Assembly: GCF_040706615.1 (NCBI RefSeq)
Contig: NZ_JAPDRF010000003.1
Location: forward strand, 496,001-560,000
Source of the DNA: Lentisalinibacter sediminis
GTDB lineage: Bacteria > Pseudomonadota > Gammaproteobacteria > Steroidobacterales > Woeseiaceae
DNA: 64,000 nucleotides
Direction: 5' to 3'
Shown here: piece after piece, positions 17,084 to 25,062 of the stretch
Numbering within the stretch: the stretch's first letter is position 1
How the letters are laid out: each line of letters begins with the position of its first letter
The notes under the pieces: model-generated
Database searches by the model: none
Seen by the model: the letters and a program-made list of their open reading frames with translations, nothing else
What the model was told of the DNA's origin: nothing
Made by a program: the position numbers and the translations under genes

Positions 17084-18382
17084 ATGTCCGAACCAACACT
17101 GACACCGCCCGAGGGCGGCGAGAAGATCGTCAACGATAACGGAATCCTGCGCGTACCGGACAATCCCATCATCCCCTACATCGAGGGTGACGGCACCGGT
17201 CCGGACATCTGGGCCGCCGCGGTGCGGGTGTTCGACGCGGCTGTCGAAAAGGCTTACGACGGTCGGCGCAAGATCCACTGGATGGAGATCTTCGCCGGCC
17301 AGAAATCCAACGACCGCTACAACAGCTGGCTGCCGGAGAGCACGGTGGAAGCGTGCCGGGAGTACCTCGTCTCCATCAAGGGGCCGCTGACTACGCCCAT
17401 CGGCGGCGGCATCCGCTCCCTGAACGTAGCACTGCGCCAGCTGCTCGACCTCTACGTCTGCCTGCGACCGGTGCGCTGGTTCAAGGGCGTGCCCTCGCCC
17501 GTGCGCAACCCGGCCGACGTGGATATGGCGATCTTCCGTGAGAACACGGAGGACATCTACGCGGGCATCGAATTCCAGGAGGGCTCGGACGACAACGCCC
17601 GCTTCCTGCGGATTTTCAAGGAGAACTTCCCGGCCGAGTACAACAAGATCCGCTTCCCCGAGACCTCGGGTATCGGCATCAAGCCGATCTCCCGGGAGGG
17701 CACCGAGCGGCTGGTGCGGGCGGCGATCCAGTACGCCATCGACAACAAGCGCAAGAGCGTGACCTTCGTGCACAAGGGCAACATCATGAAGTTCACGGAA
17801 GGCGCGTTCCGCAACTGGGGCTACCGGCTGGCCGAGACCGAGTTCGCGGATCAGACCTATACCTGGGACCAGTACGACCGCACCCTGGCCGAGAAGGGAC
17901 GCGACGCGGCCAACCAGGAGCAGGAGGCGGCGCTGGCCGCGGGCCGCATCCTCATCAAGGATGCCATCGCGGATATCACGCTGCAGCAGGTACTGACCCG
18001 GCCGGCCGAGTTCGAGGTCATCGCCACCATGAACCTGAACGGCGACTATCTGTCGGACGCGCTGGCCGCCCAGGTCGGCGGCATCGGCATCGCGCCGGGC
18101 GGCAACATCAACTACGAGACCGGCCATGCGGTGTTCGAGGCCACCCACGGCACCGCGCCGAAGTACGCCGGACAGGACAAGGTGAATCCCGGTTCGCTGA
18201 TCCTCTCCGGCGAGATGATGCTGCGTCATCTGGGCTGGGAGGAAGCCGCCGACAAGATCATCCAGGCCATGGACGCGACCATCGGCTCCAAGACGGTCAC
18301 CTACGACTTCGCCCGCCTCAAGGAAGGCGCCACCGAGGTGAAGTGCAGCGAGTTCGCCACGGCGATGATCGGCAACATGTGA
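17084..18382 (+). CDS. icd: NADP-dependent isocitrate dehydrogenase
   Basis: 432 aa, close to the E. coli enzyme (416 aa). It converts isocitrate to 2-oxoglutarate and CO2 in the TCA cycle. Visible signatures: PYIEGDGTGPDIW, the phosphorylation loop GGGIRSLNVALRQ containing the serine that AceK modifies in E. coli, FRENTEDIYAGIE, FVHKGNIMKFTEG, the metal-binding NLNGDYLSD, and the coenzyme-site EATHGTAPKYAG. The next gene, aceK, encodes the kinase/phosphatase of this enzyme and overlaps it by 4 bases (GTGA at 18379-18382). Confidence 0.97.
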   Translation: MSEPTLTPPEGGEKIVNDNGILRVPDNPIIPYIEGDGTGPDIWAAAVRVFDAAVEKAYDGRRKIHWMEIFAGQKSNDRYNSWLPESTVEACREYLVSIKGPLTTPIGGGIRSLNVALRQLLDLYVCLRPVRWFKGVPSPVRNPADVDMAIFRENTEDIYAGIEFQEGSDDNARFLRIFKENFPAEYNKIRFPETSGIGIKPISREGTERLVRAAIQYAIDNKRKSVTFVHKGNIMKFTEGAFRNWGYRLAETEFADQTYTWDQYDRTLAEKGRDAANQEQEAALAAGRILIKDAIADITLQQVLTRPAEFEVIATMNLNGDYLSDALAAQVGGIGIAPGGNINYETGHAVFEATHGTAPKYAGQDKVNPGSLILSGEMMLRHLGWEEAADKIIQAMDATIGSKTVTYDFARLKEGATEVKCSEFATAMIGNM

Positions 18383-20169
18383 GCCGACGGATAGCGTCGA
18401 TCTTGAGCGCCGACGAGGACGACAACGCCTCCACGATGGCCGCCGAAACGGCGGAGTTCATCGTGGAGGCGTTCCTTCATTACAACCGGGAATTCCGCCT
18501 GATCACCCAGCGCGCCCGCGGGCGTTTCGAGCGGCGGGAATGGGCCGCGGGGCAGCAGGACGCGGGCGAGCGCATCGACCTCTACGACAAGATCGTCAAC
18601 GGCACCGTCGCCGAGCTGAAGGTGCGTCTCGACGACCGGGCGCAGGACCGTGAACTCTGGGCGGCCATCAAGGAACACTATGCCCGGATGATCCTCGAGT
18701 ATCCGGACTCGGAGTTCTTCAAGACGTTCTTCAGCTCCATCACCCGGCGCATCTTCGCCACCATCGGTGTGGACCCGGCCGTGGAGTTCATCGCGCTGGA
18801 CGTCGAGCCGACCGAACACCTGCTGGACGGCATCCAGCGCCGCGTCTACAAGAACCGGGGCGCGCTCGACTTCGTCTTCGACGAGATGCTGTCGGATTAC
18901 AGTTTCTCGGTGCCGTTCCGCGACCGGGAACGTACGATCAACTACATCACGCTGGAGGTGGACGCCTTCCGCGAATCACACGGGCCCGATGCGCGCATAC
19001 GCCGTATCGAACTGCTGGAGCCCGTCTTCTACCAGGGCACGCGGGCCTATCTCGTCGGTCGCATTCAGGGCAACGACTGGTGGTCGCCGCTGGTGATCGC
19101 GCTGAAAAACACCGACGAGGGCATCTACGCCGACGCGGTGATCCTGTCGGAGAACGACGTCAGCATGCTGTTCGGGTTCACCCGCAGTTATTTCCACGTG
19201 GACCTCGAAGTGGTGGGCGCGACGGTCGCCATGTTGAAGTCCATGTTGCCGCGGAAGCCGATCGCGGAGATCTACACGGTGCTGGGCCGCGCGAAGCAGG
19301 GAAAGACTGAACGCTATCGCAGCTTCTTCCACCACCTCGAGCAGTCGGACGACCTGTTCGTGCGGGCGCGGGGGGACAAGGGTATGGTCATGGAGGTGTT
19401 CACGCTGCCTTCCTACGACATCGTGTTCAAGGTGATCAAGGACCGCTTCGCTTTCCCGAAGACGACGGTACGCAAGGACGTGCTGGAGAAGTATCAGCTG
19501 GTGTTCAAGCATGACCGGGCCGGACGGCTGGTGGATGCGCAGGAGTTCCGCCGGCTGGAGTTCGGCAAGCACCGCTTCGAGGAGTCTCTGCTGGAGGATC
19601 TGCTGACCGGCTGCGCGGATACCTGCCGGATAGAGGGTGAAGACCTGATCGTGGAGCACGCCTATATCGAGCGCCGGCTCACGCCCCTGAATCTCTACGT
19701 GCAGGAGGCGGATTACGACGACGCGCTGCGGGCGGTCATCGACTACGGCCAGGCCATCCGGGATCTGGCCTTCAGCAATATCTTCGCCGGTGACCTGCTG
19801 CTGAAGAACTTCGGCGTCACCCGCCACGGCCGGGTGATCTTCTACGACTACGACGAGCTGTGCCTGGTCACCGAGGCGAATTTCCGCAATATGCCGACGC
19901 CGCGGGACGATATGGAGGAGATGCAATCCGGTGCCTGGTTCTACGTGGGCCCGAACGACGTGTTCCCGGAGCAGTTCATCGAGTTCCTCGGGCTGAAGCC
20001 CGACTACCGGGAGGCCTTCATGGAGCACCACTCCGAACTGCTGCAGGCGGAGTGGTGGATTGGCGTGCAAAAGCGCCTGAAAGCCGGCGAGATCATCGAG
20101 GTCGTACCTTACTCGCCGCGCAGCTGGGCCGACCACCGCGGCCCGGGCCTCTACGCCCTGCGTCACTAG
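18379..20169 (+). CDS. aceK: Isocitrate dehydrogenase kinase/phosphatase
   Basis: 596 aa from the GTG that overlaps the icd stop (E. coli protein 578 aa). The same active site phosphorylates and dephosphorylates isocitrate dehydrogenase, shifting flux between the TCA cycle and glyoxylate bypass. Signatures: RAKQGKTERYRSF, ARGDKGMVMEVFTLPSYD with FKVIKDRF (nucleotide loop and lysine), IERRLTPLNLY and GDLLLKNFGVTRHGR followed by FYDYDEL (catalytic and metal-binding residues). In E. coli aceK sits in aceBAK; here it is directly coupled to icd, and no aceA or aceB is in the window. It ends one base before a 127-bp inverted-repeat element. Confidence 0.95.
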   Translation: MSRRIASILSADEDDNASTMAAETAEFIVEAFLHYNREFRLITQRARGRFERREWAAGQQDAGERIDLYDKIVNGTVAELKVRLDDRAQDRELWAAIKEHYARMILEYPDSEFFKTFFSSITRRIFATIGVDPAVEFIALDVEPTEHLLDGIQRRVYKNRGALDFVFDEMLSDYSFSVPFRDRERTINYITLEVDAFRESHGPDARIRRIELLEPVFYQGTRAYLVGRIQGNDWWSPLVIALKNTDEGIYADAVILSENDVSMLFGFTRSYFHVDLEVVGATVAMLKSMLPRKPIAEIYTVLGRAKQGKTERYRSFFHHLEQSDDLFVRARGDKGMVMEVFTLPSYDIVFKVIKDRFAFPKTTVRKDVLEKYQLVFKHDRAGRLVDAQEFRRLEFGKHRFEESLLEDLLTGCADTCRIEGEDLIVEHAYIERRLTPLNLYVQEADYDDALRAVIDYGQAIRDLAFSNIFAGDLLLKNFGVTRHGRVIFYDYDELCLVTEANFRNMPTPRDDMEEMQSGAWFYVGPNDVFPEQFIEFLGLKPDYREAFMEHHSELLQAEWWIGVQKRLKAGEIIEVVPYSPRSWADHRGPGLYALRH

Positions 20170-20296
20170 GGTGCCGGACCGAACTTTTTAAACTTTTGCA
20201 ACTTATCTGCCAGAAGACAGCGGGCAATGATGGCAACCGCCCGTGGACGGCCACGAGGAATAAGTTGCAAAAGTTTAAAAAGTTCGGTCCGGCACC
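20170..20296. mobile_element. 127-bp element: perfect 36-bp inverted repeat with 55-bp structured centre
   Basis: Left arm 20170-20205 starts GGTGCCGGACCGAACTTTTT; right arm 20261-20296 is its exact reverse complement. The 55-bp centre can itself fold (CGGGC/GCCCG and CGTGG/CCACG). The element starts on the base after the aceK stop and its right arm supplies the last codons (VPDRTF) and TAA of glpD. It resembles a REPIN or miniature inverted-repeat element, and in RNA would be a strong two-way hairpin. No transposase is in the window. Confidence 0.7.
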
Positions 20297-21897
20297 TGAA
20301 AGCGGTCGAGGCGTTGGTGGTAGGCGGTCTTCGCGGCACGGCGTTCTTCGTCGCTCCAGCCCAGGTGGTGGCCAGCGACCGACGCCACGGCTTCCAGCGC
20401 GTCCAGCCCCAGCTCCGGGCCCAGGCCGATCATCATGCGCCGCTGCAGCAGATCGTCCAGCGTCCGGGCGTGTTCCTGCTCCAGGCTGAGGACCACCTCT
20501 GCGGCGATCGCGCCGGTGCGTCCGCAGACGATCTCGCCCAGCGCCGGCTCGCCGACCGCCATCTCCGCGATCTCCAGCGCCCGGCTACCGTAGACCGAGA
20601 GCAGATGAGCGGCGGTCCTCTCCCCGACGATCCCGGCCGCCGCCAGCCGCTGCCGGGCCTCGTCGAAGTCGGCACCGCCGGGCAGCGGCTCGTCATCGGT
20701 GGGACACCCCGGCAGATCGCGTTCCAGCAGCCGGCCGATTCGGTCCACGACCTCCTCGGCGAGGTGGCGGTACGTGGTGAGCTTTCCGCCGATGATCGAC
20801 AGGAGTCCGCGCGCCACATCGTCATGCTCGCGGATGATGTGCTTGCGCGTGATTGCGCCCTCGGGCCCTTCCTCCCAGGGCAAGGGCCGCACGCCGCAAT
20901 AGGTGTAGTGCACCGATTCCCGCCGCAGGCCGGCCCGCGGGAATACCCGGTTGGCCTCCGCCAGCAGATAATCCACCTCCGCGCTGCTCGCCCGTGCATC
21001 CGCCGGGTCGCCGGAGTAGCGGATATCCGTGGTGCCGATCAGATACAACCCCGCCCACGGGATGACGAACATCGGCCGCCCGTCCGCCTCGGCCTCGATG
21101 TAGAACGCGCTCTGCGGCGCCCCGTCGAACGGCGAGACCACCACATGGCTGCCCTTCGTGCCGCCCATCAGCCGGGGCAGCCGCGCGGGCAGCCCCTTCA
21201 GCACCCGGTCCACCCACGGGCCGCCGGCGTTCACGACCACCGGCGCATGCACGCGGTGCCGCTCTCCTGTCGCCAGATCCCGGTACTCGACGCCGTCCAT
21301 CGTGCCGGAGCCGTCGCACAGCGCCTCCACCCGGCAATAGTTGCGGAGCTCGGCGCCGGCGCGCTCGGCCGCCACCAGGTTCTCTATCACCAGCCGCTCC
21401 GCCCAGGGCACCTGGGCATCGTAGTAAGCGGCGGCCCCGCGCAGTCCCTCGGCCAGTATCCCCGGCTCCTCGGCCAGCAGCTCCCGCCGGCTCAGCATGT
21501 CGTGACCCGGCAGCTCCTTGCCTAGCGACAGCAGGTCGTAGGCAAGCATGCCGGCGCGGATCAGTGCCTTCCCCCGCCGCGCGCCCCGATAGACCGGGAT
21601 CACCAGCTTCAGCGGATGCACCAGGTGGGGCGCGGCCTCGAGGAGATGGCGCCGCTCGTGCAGCGACTCGTAGACCAGCGAAATCTCCGCGTACTCCAGA
21701 TAACGCAGCCCGCCGTGGATGAGCCGGCTCGACCAGGCCGTGGTGCCCGCGGAGAAGTCGTCCTGCTCGAGCAGCAGCACGTCCAGACCCCGTTCCGCCG
21801 CATCGCGTGCGATACCCGCGCCGTTGATGCCGCCGCCGACGACGACGACGTCGTAGCGGGATCCGTTCCCGCCCTCGACGGCCGCGGCCTCGCTCAC
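20275..21897 (-). CDS. glpD: Aerobic FAD-dependent glycerol-3-phosphate dehydrogenase
   Basis: 540 aa. Oxidises sn-glycerol 3-phosphate to dihydroxyacetone phosphate at the inner membrane and feeds electrons to quinone. The N-terminal FAD fold is VVVVGGGINGAGIARDAAERG, followed by the GlpD signature TTAWSSRLIHGGLRYLEYAE. Others: IPWAGLYLIGTTDIRYSGDP, YCGVRPLP and IIGGKLTTYRHLAEE. The C-terminal helical domain is complete. The last codons and stop come from the flanking inverted repeat. The GTG start overlaps the proA stop by 4 bases, making glpD the last gene of ilvH-proB-proA-glpD, which is an unusual context. Confidence 0.95.
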   Translation of the reverse strand: MSEAAAVEGGNGSRYDVVVVGGGINGAGIARDAAERGLDVLLLEQDDFSAGTTAWSSRLIHGGLRYLEYAEISLVYESLHERRHLLEAAPHLVHPLKLVIPVYRGARRGKALIRAGMLAYDLLSLGKELPGHDMLSRRELLAEEPGILAEGLRGAAAYYDAQVPWAERLVIENLVAAERAGAELRNYCRVEALCDGSGTMDGVEYRDLATGERHRVHAPVVVNAGGPWVDRVLKGLPARLPRLMGGTKGSHVVVSPFDGAPQSAFYIEAEADGRPMFVIPWAGLYLIGTTDIRYSGDPADARASSAEVDYLLAEANRVFPRAGLRRESVHYTYCGVRPLPWEEGPEGAITRKHIIREHDDVARGLLSIIGGKLTTYRHLAEEVVDRIGRLLERDLPGCPTDDEPLPGGADFDEARQRLAAAGIVGERTAAHLLSVYGSRALEIAEMAVGEPALGEIVCGRTGAIAAEVVLSLEQEHARTLDDLLQRRMMIGLGPELGLDALEAVASVAGHHLGWSDEERRAAKTAYHQRLDRFQVPDRTF

Positions 21898-23198
21898 GGC
21901 CGGGTCTGCCCGTCGCCGCGCACCAGGTACTTGTAGCTCGTGAGCTGCTCGGCGCCGACGGGCCCGCGCGCGTGGATGCGCCCGGTGGCGATGCCGATCT
22001 CCGCGCCCATACCGAACTCGCCGCCGTCGGCGAACTGGGTGGACGCGTTGTGCAGCAGGATGGCGCTGTCGAGATCATCGAAGAAACGCTCCACGGGCGC
22101 CGGTGCCTCGGCGATGATGGACTCGGTGTGGCCCGAACCGTAGCGGCGGATGTGACCGATGGCCCCCTCCACGCCGTCCACCACGCCGACGGCGATCACC
22201 GCGTCGAGATACTCGGTGCGCCAGTCGGCCTCGTCCGCCGGCTCGCAGTCATCCAGTATCCGGCAGGCCTCCGCATCGCCCCGCAGACGGCAACCGGCCT
22301 CGCCGAGCGCCGCGCCGATCCTCGGCAGCAGCGCATCGACCACCGCACGGTCGACCAGCAGCGTCTCCGCCGCGCCGCAGATCCCCGTGCGCCGCATCTT
22401 GGAATTGACGACGACCGCCACTGCCTTTTCCGGGTCGGCACTCCCGTCCACGTAGACGTGGCACAGCCCCTCCAGATGACCGATGACCGGCACCCGCGCG
22501 TCCCGCTGCACCCGCTCCACCAGGCTCCGGCCGCCCCGGGGCACCACCACGTCGACGCAGCCGTCCAGCCCGGACAGCAGCGCACCGACCGCGGCCCGGT
22601 CCCGGGTGGGCACCATCTGGATGGCCGCCTCGGGCAGACCGGCGGCGGCCAGGCCTGCGGTCAGGCTGGCGAGGATCGCCCGGCTCGAGTGGTAGCTTTC
22701 CGAGCCGCCGCGCAGGATCACGGCGTTGCCCGACCTGAGACACAGACCGCCCGCATCCGCGGTTACATTCGGCCGGCTCTCGTAGATGATCCCGATCACG
22801 CCCAGCGGCACCGTCACGCGCTGGATGGTGAGGCCGTTCGGACGGTCCCACTCGGCGATCACCCTGCCGATCGGATCCGGCAGCCCGGCAATCGCCTCCA
22901 GTCCGGCCGCCATGGCCTCGACCCTGCCTTCGTCCAGCGCCAGGCGATCCAGCATGGCCGCCGACAGGCCTTTCTCCCGGGCCATCGCCATGTCGCTGCC
23001 GTTGGCGCTGAGCACGTCGGCGGCCGAGCGTCGGAGGTGTGCAGCCGCAGCCCTGAGCGCCTGCTCGCGCTGCTCGCCCGTGGAACGGGCCAGCTCGCCG
23101 GCAGCCTCGCGAGCCGCGCGTCCCATCTCCTCCATCAGTGCTTCGACTTCCGCCTGCAGTACGCCGTCGTCCGCACTCGCGTGCACGCGTTCGCTCAT
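21894..23198 (-). CDS. proA: Gamma-glutamyl phosphate reductase
   Basis: 434 aa. Reduces gamma-glutamyl phosphate to glutamate semialdehyde with NADPH, the second step of proline synthesis. It is an aldehyde-dehydrogenase-fold protein with IYESRPNVTADAGGLCLRSG, the phosphate-loop PRGGRSLVERVQ and catalytic Cys in RRTGICGAAETLL, then GSGHTESIIAE and GAEIGIATGRIHARGP. ATG at 23198 overlaps the proB stop (ATGA), and its own stop overlaps glpD. Translation of the three is probably coupled. Confidence 0.96.
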   Translation of the reverse strand: MSERVHASADDGVLQAEVEALMEEMGRAAREAAGELARSTGEQREQALRAAAAHLRRSAADVLSANGSDMAMAREKGLSAAMLDRLALDEGRVEAMAAGLEAIAGLPDPIGRVIAEWDRPNGLTIQRVTVPLGVIGIIYESRPNVTADAGGLCLRSGNAVILRGGSESYHSSRAILASLTAGLAAAGLPEAAIQMVPTRDRAAVGALLSGLDGCVDVVVPRGGRSLVERVQRDARVPVIGHLEGLCHVYVDGSADPEKAVAVVVNSKMRRTGICGAAETLLVDRAVVDALLPRIGAALGEAGCRLRGDAEACRILDDCEPADEADWRTEYLDAVIAVGVVDGVEGAIGHIRRYGSGHTESIIAEAPAPVERFFDDLDSAILLHNASTQFADGGEFGMGAEIGIATGRIHARGPVGAEQLTSYKYLVRGDGQTRP

Positions 23199-24352
23199 GC
23201 CGTTGCCTCGTCTTTCCGTCCGTCGTCCGCCGCCGGGTACAGCACCAGATCGTCCCGGTGGACCATCACACTGCGGCCGGCGAAACCGAGAATCCGATCG
23301 ATCTCCGCCGAGCGCCTGCCGCGGATGCGCCGGGCATCCTCCGCACCGCAGGCGATCATACCGCGGCCGATCTCCGTGCCGTCGGCGTCGGCCAGGGCCA
23401 CGGTGTCGCCCCGGGCGAACTCACCCTCCACCGCCGTGACACCCACCGGCAGCAGGCTGCCGCCCCGGGCCAGCGCGGCCACCGCGCCGGCGTCCAGCCG
23501 CAACCGCCCCTGCACTTCGAGGCTGCCGGCGATCCAGCGCTTGCGCGCCGCAACCGGACTGGCCCCCGCCCGGAACAGCGTGGAACGCCCCCCCGCCGCC
23601 AGCGCCGCGATCGGCGAGCGCACCCGGCCGTCGGCGATAATCATGTCGCAGCCCGCCGCCAGCGCGATGCGGGCCGCCGCGAGCTTGGTGCGCATGCCGC
23701 CGGAGCCCCAGCGGGAAGATACCGGCCCGGCCATCGCCTCGATCTCCGGCGTCAGGCGCTCGACCTCCGGGATGTGTTCGGCATCGGCATCCGTGGCGGG
23801 GTCGGACGTGTACAGGCCATCGATATCGGACAGCAGCAGCAGGCCGTCCGCGCTGATCATCTGCGCAACCCGGGCCGCGAGGCGGTCGTTGTCGCCATAG
23901 CGCAGCTCGTCCGTGGCCACGGTATCGTTCTCGTTGATCACCGGCATCGCCCCGAGCTCCAGCAGCGTCTCGAGCGTGCCGCGGGCGTTGAGGTGGCGGC
24001 GCCGGTCCTCGGTGTCGTCCGGCGTGACCAGCACCTGGGCGACGGTCACAGCGTGATCCGCCATCACCGACTGCCACGCATGGGCGAGCCGCACCTGCCC
24101 CACCGCGGCCGCCGCCTGCTGCTCTTCCAGCCGCGACCGGCGTCGCGCGAGTCCGAGGGGTGCGCTGCCGAGCGCCACGGCACCGGAGGACACGACCAGC
24201 ACCTGGCGCCCCTCGGCGCGGAGCGCTGCCAGGTCGGCGGCGAGCGCCGCCAGCCAGTCCCGGTCCAGGGCGCCGTCTTCCGTGGTCAGCAGCGCCGAGC
24301 CGATCTTGACCACCAGCCGCCGGTAGTCACCCGGTCTGCCGCGCGAACTCAC
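23195..24352 (-). CDS. proB: Glutamate 5-kinase with PUA domain
   Basis: 385 aa. Phosphorylates glutamate in the first, feedback-inhibited step of proline synthesis. The amino-acid kinase domain (1-270) has VVKIGSALLTTEDG, VVSSGAVALG, PVINENDTVA, GDNDRLAARVAQM and the GGMRTKLAAARIA motif. A PUA domain occupies about 285-370 (AAVAALARGGSLLPVGVTAV). It starts 20 bases after the ilvH stop, so both are probably on one message. Its TGA overlaps the proA ATG. Confidence 0.96.
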   Translation of the reverse strand: MSSRGRPGDYRRLVVKIGSALLTTEDGALDRDWLAALAADLAALRAEGRQVLVVSSGAVALGSAPLGLARRRSRLEEQQAAAAVGQVRLAHAWQSVMADHAVTVAQVLVTPDDTEDRRRHLNARGTLETLLELGAMPVINENDTVATDELRYGDNDRLAARVAQMISADGLLLLSDIDGLYTSDPATDADAEHIPEVERLTPEIEAMAGPVSSRWGSGGMRTKLAAARIALAAGCDMIIADGRVRSPIAALAAGGRSTLFRAGASPVAARKRWIAGSLEVQGRLRLDAGAVAALARGGSLLPVGVTAVEGEFARGDTVALADADGTEIGRGMIACGAEDARRIRGRRSAEIDRILGFAGRSVMVHRDDLVLYPAADDGRKDEATA

Positions 24353-24371
24353 GGCGCCCGCCCCGACGGCC

Positions 24372-24890
24372 TCAGGCGCTGTCCCGCAGGCCGGACTCGT
24401 GGGCCAGCACCTGCTCGCCCCGGGACATGGCCAGCGCGCCGCTGCGCACCACGGCGATGATCCGCGCGATGCCGGCGGCGCGGTCCATGAAATCCTGCAC
24501 TTCCTTCACCGTCGCCGTGAGCTCCAGGGTGAAGCTGGTCTGGGAGTCGTCGAGGACCCGTGCGCCGGCCGTGTCGACCAGCCCGCGGAGCTCTTCGTAG
24601 GCGCCGGTGGGCACCTTCAGTTTCAGCAGCAACAACTCCCGCTCGAAGTGCTCACCCAGGGTCATGTCGTGGATGTTGACCACGTCGATGAGCTTGCCCA
24701 TCTGATTCACGATCTGGGCGATGACGGCATCGGAGCCGCTCGATACCACGGTGAGCCGGGACAGCGTCGGGTCGTCGGTGGGCGCCACGTTCAGCGATTC
24801 GATGTTGTAGCCGCGCGTGGAGAACATGCCCGTGAGACGGGTCAGTGCCCCCACCTCGTTCTGCATGAGTACGGAGATGACGTGTCGCAT
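24372..24890 (-). CDS. ilvH: Acetolactate synthase small (regulatory) subunit
   Basis: 172 aa, the IlvH type with two domains. The N-terminal ACT domain (MRHVISVLMQNEVGALTRL, TRGYNIESLNVAPTDDP) binds valine for feedback inhibition. The C-terminal half (RELLLLKLKV, FTLELTATVKEVQDFM) is the ACT-like second domain. It should partner the large subunit encoded divergently from 25063. It heads the minus-strand group ilvH-proB-proA-glpD. ATG at 24890. Confidence 0.94.
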   Translation of the reverse strand: MRHVISVLMQNEVGALTRLTGMFSTRGYNIESLNVAPTDDPTLSRLTVVSSGSDAVIAQIVNQMGKLIDVVNIHDMTLGEHFERELLLLKLKVPTGAYEELRGLVDTAGARVLDDSQTSFTLELTATVKEVQDFMDRAAGIARIIAVVRSGALAMSRGEQVLAHESGLRDSA

Positions 24891-25062
24891 GATCCGGCGG
24901 GTCCCGTGACAAGAATGACGTAACGTGATGATACTGGCGCTTATTCCCGGCTATTGCAATGCACAAGGAATTGACCGAGACTCGATCGAACCCTTGATTT
25001 TCCGCCGTTCCCGGGGTTGCGGCAGGCCGCAGCCCCCACCGCGATGCCGCGAGCGAGTTGCC
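24891..25062. promoter_or_regulatory. Divergent promoter region between ilvH and ilvI
   Basis: 172 bases, AT-richer than its surroundings. On the plus strand TTGACC (24971-24976) has a weak TTGATT 17 bases on; on the minus strand a TATCAT lacks a good -35. No attenuator hairpin with a U-run and no branched-chain-rich leader peptide is evident. Confidence 0.35.

Noticed and set aside
20206..20260. Transposase gene inside the inverted-repeat element
   Set aside because: The centre is only 55 bases and cannot code for one; it must be non-autonomous if mobile.
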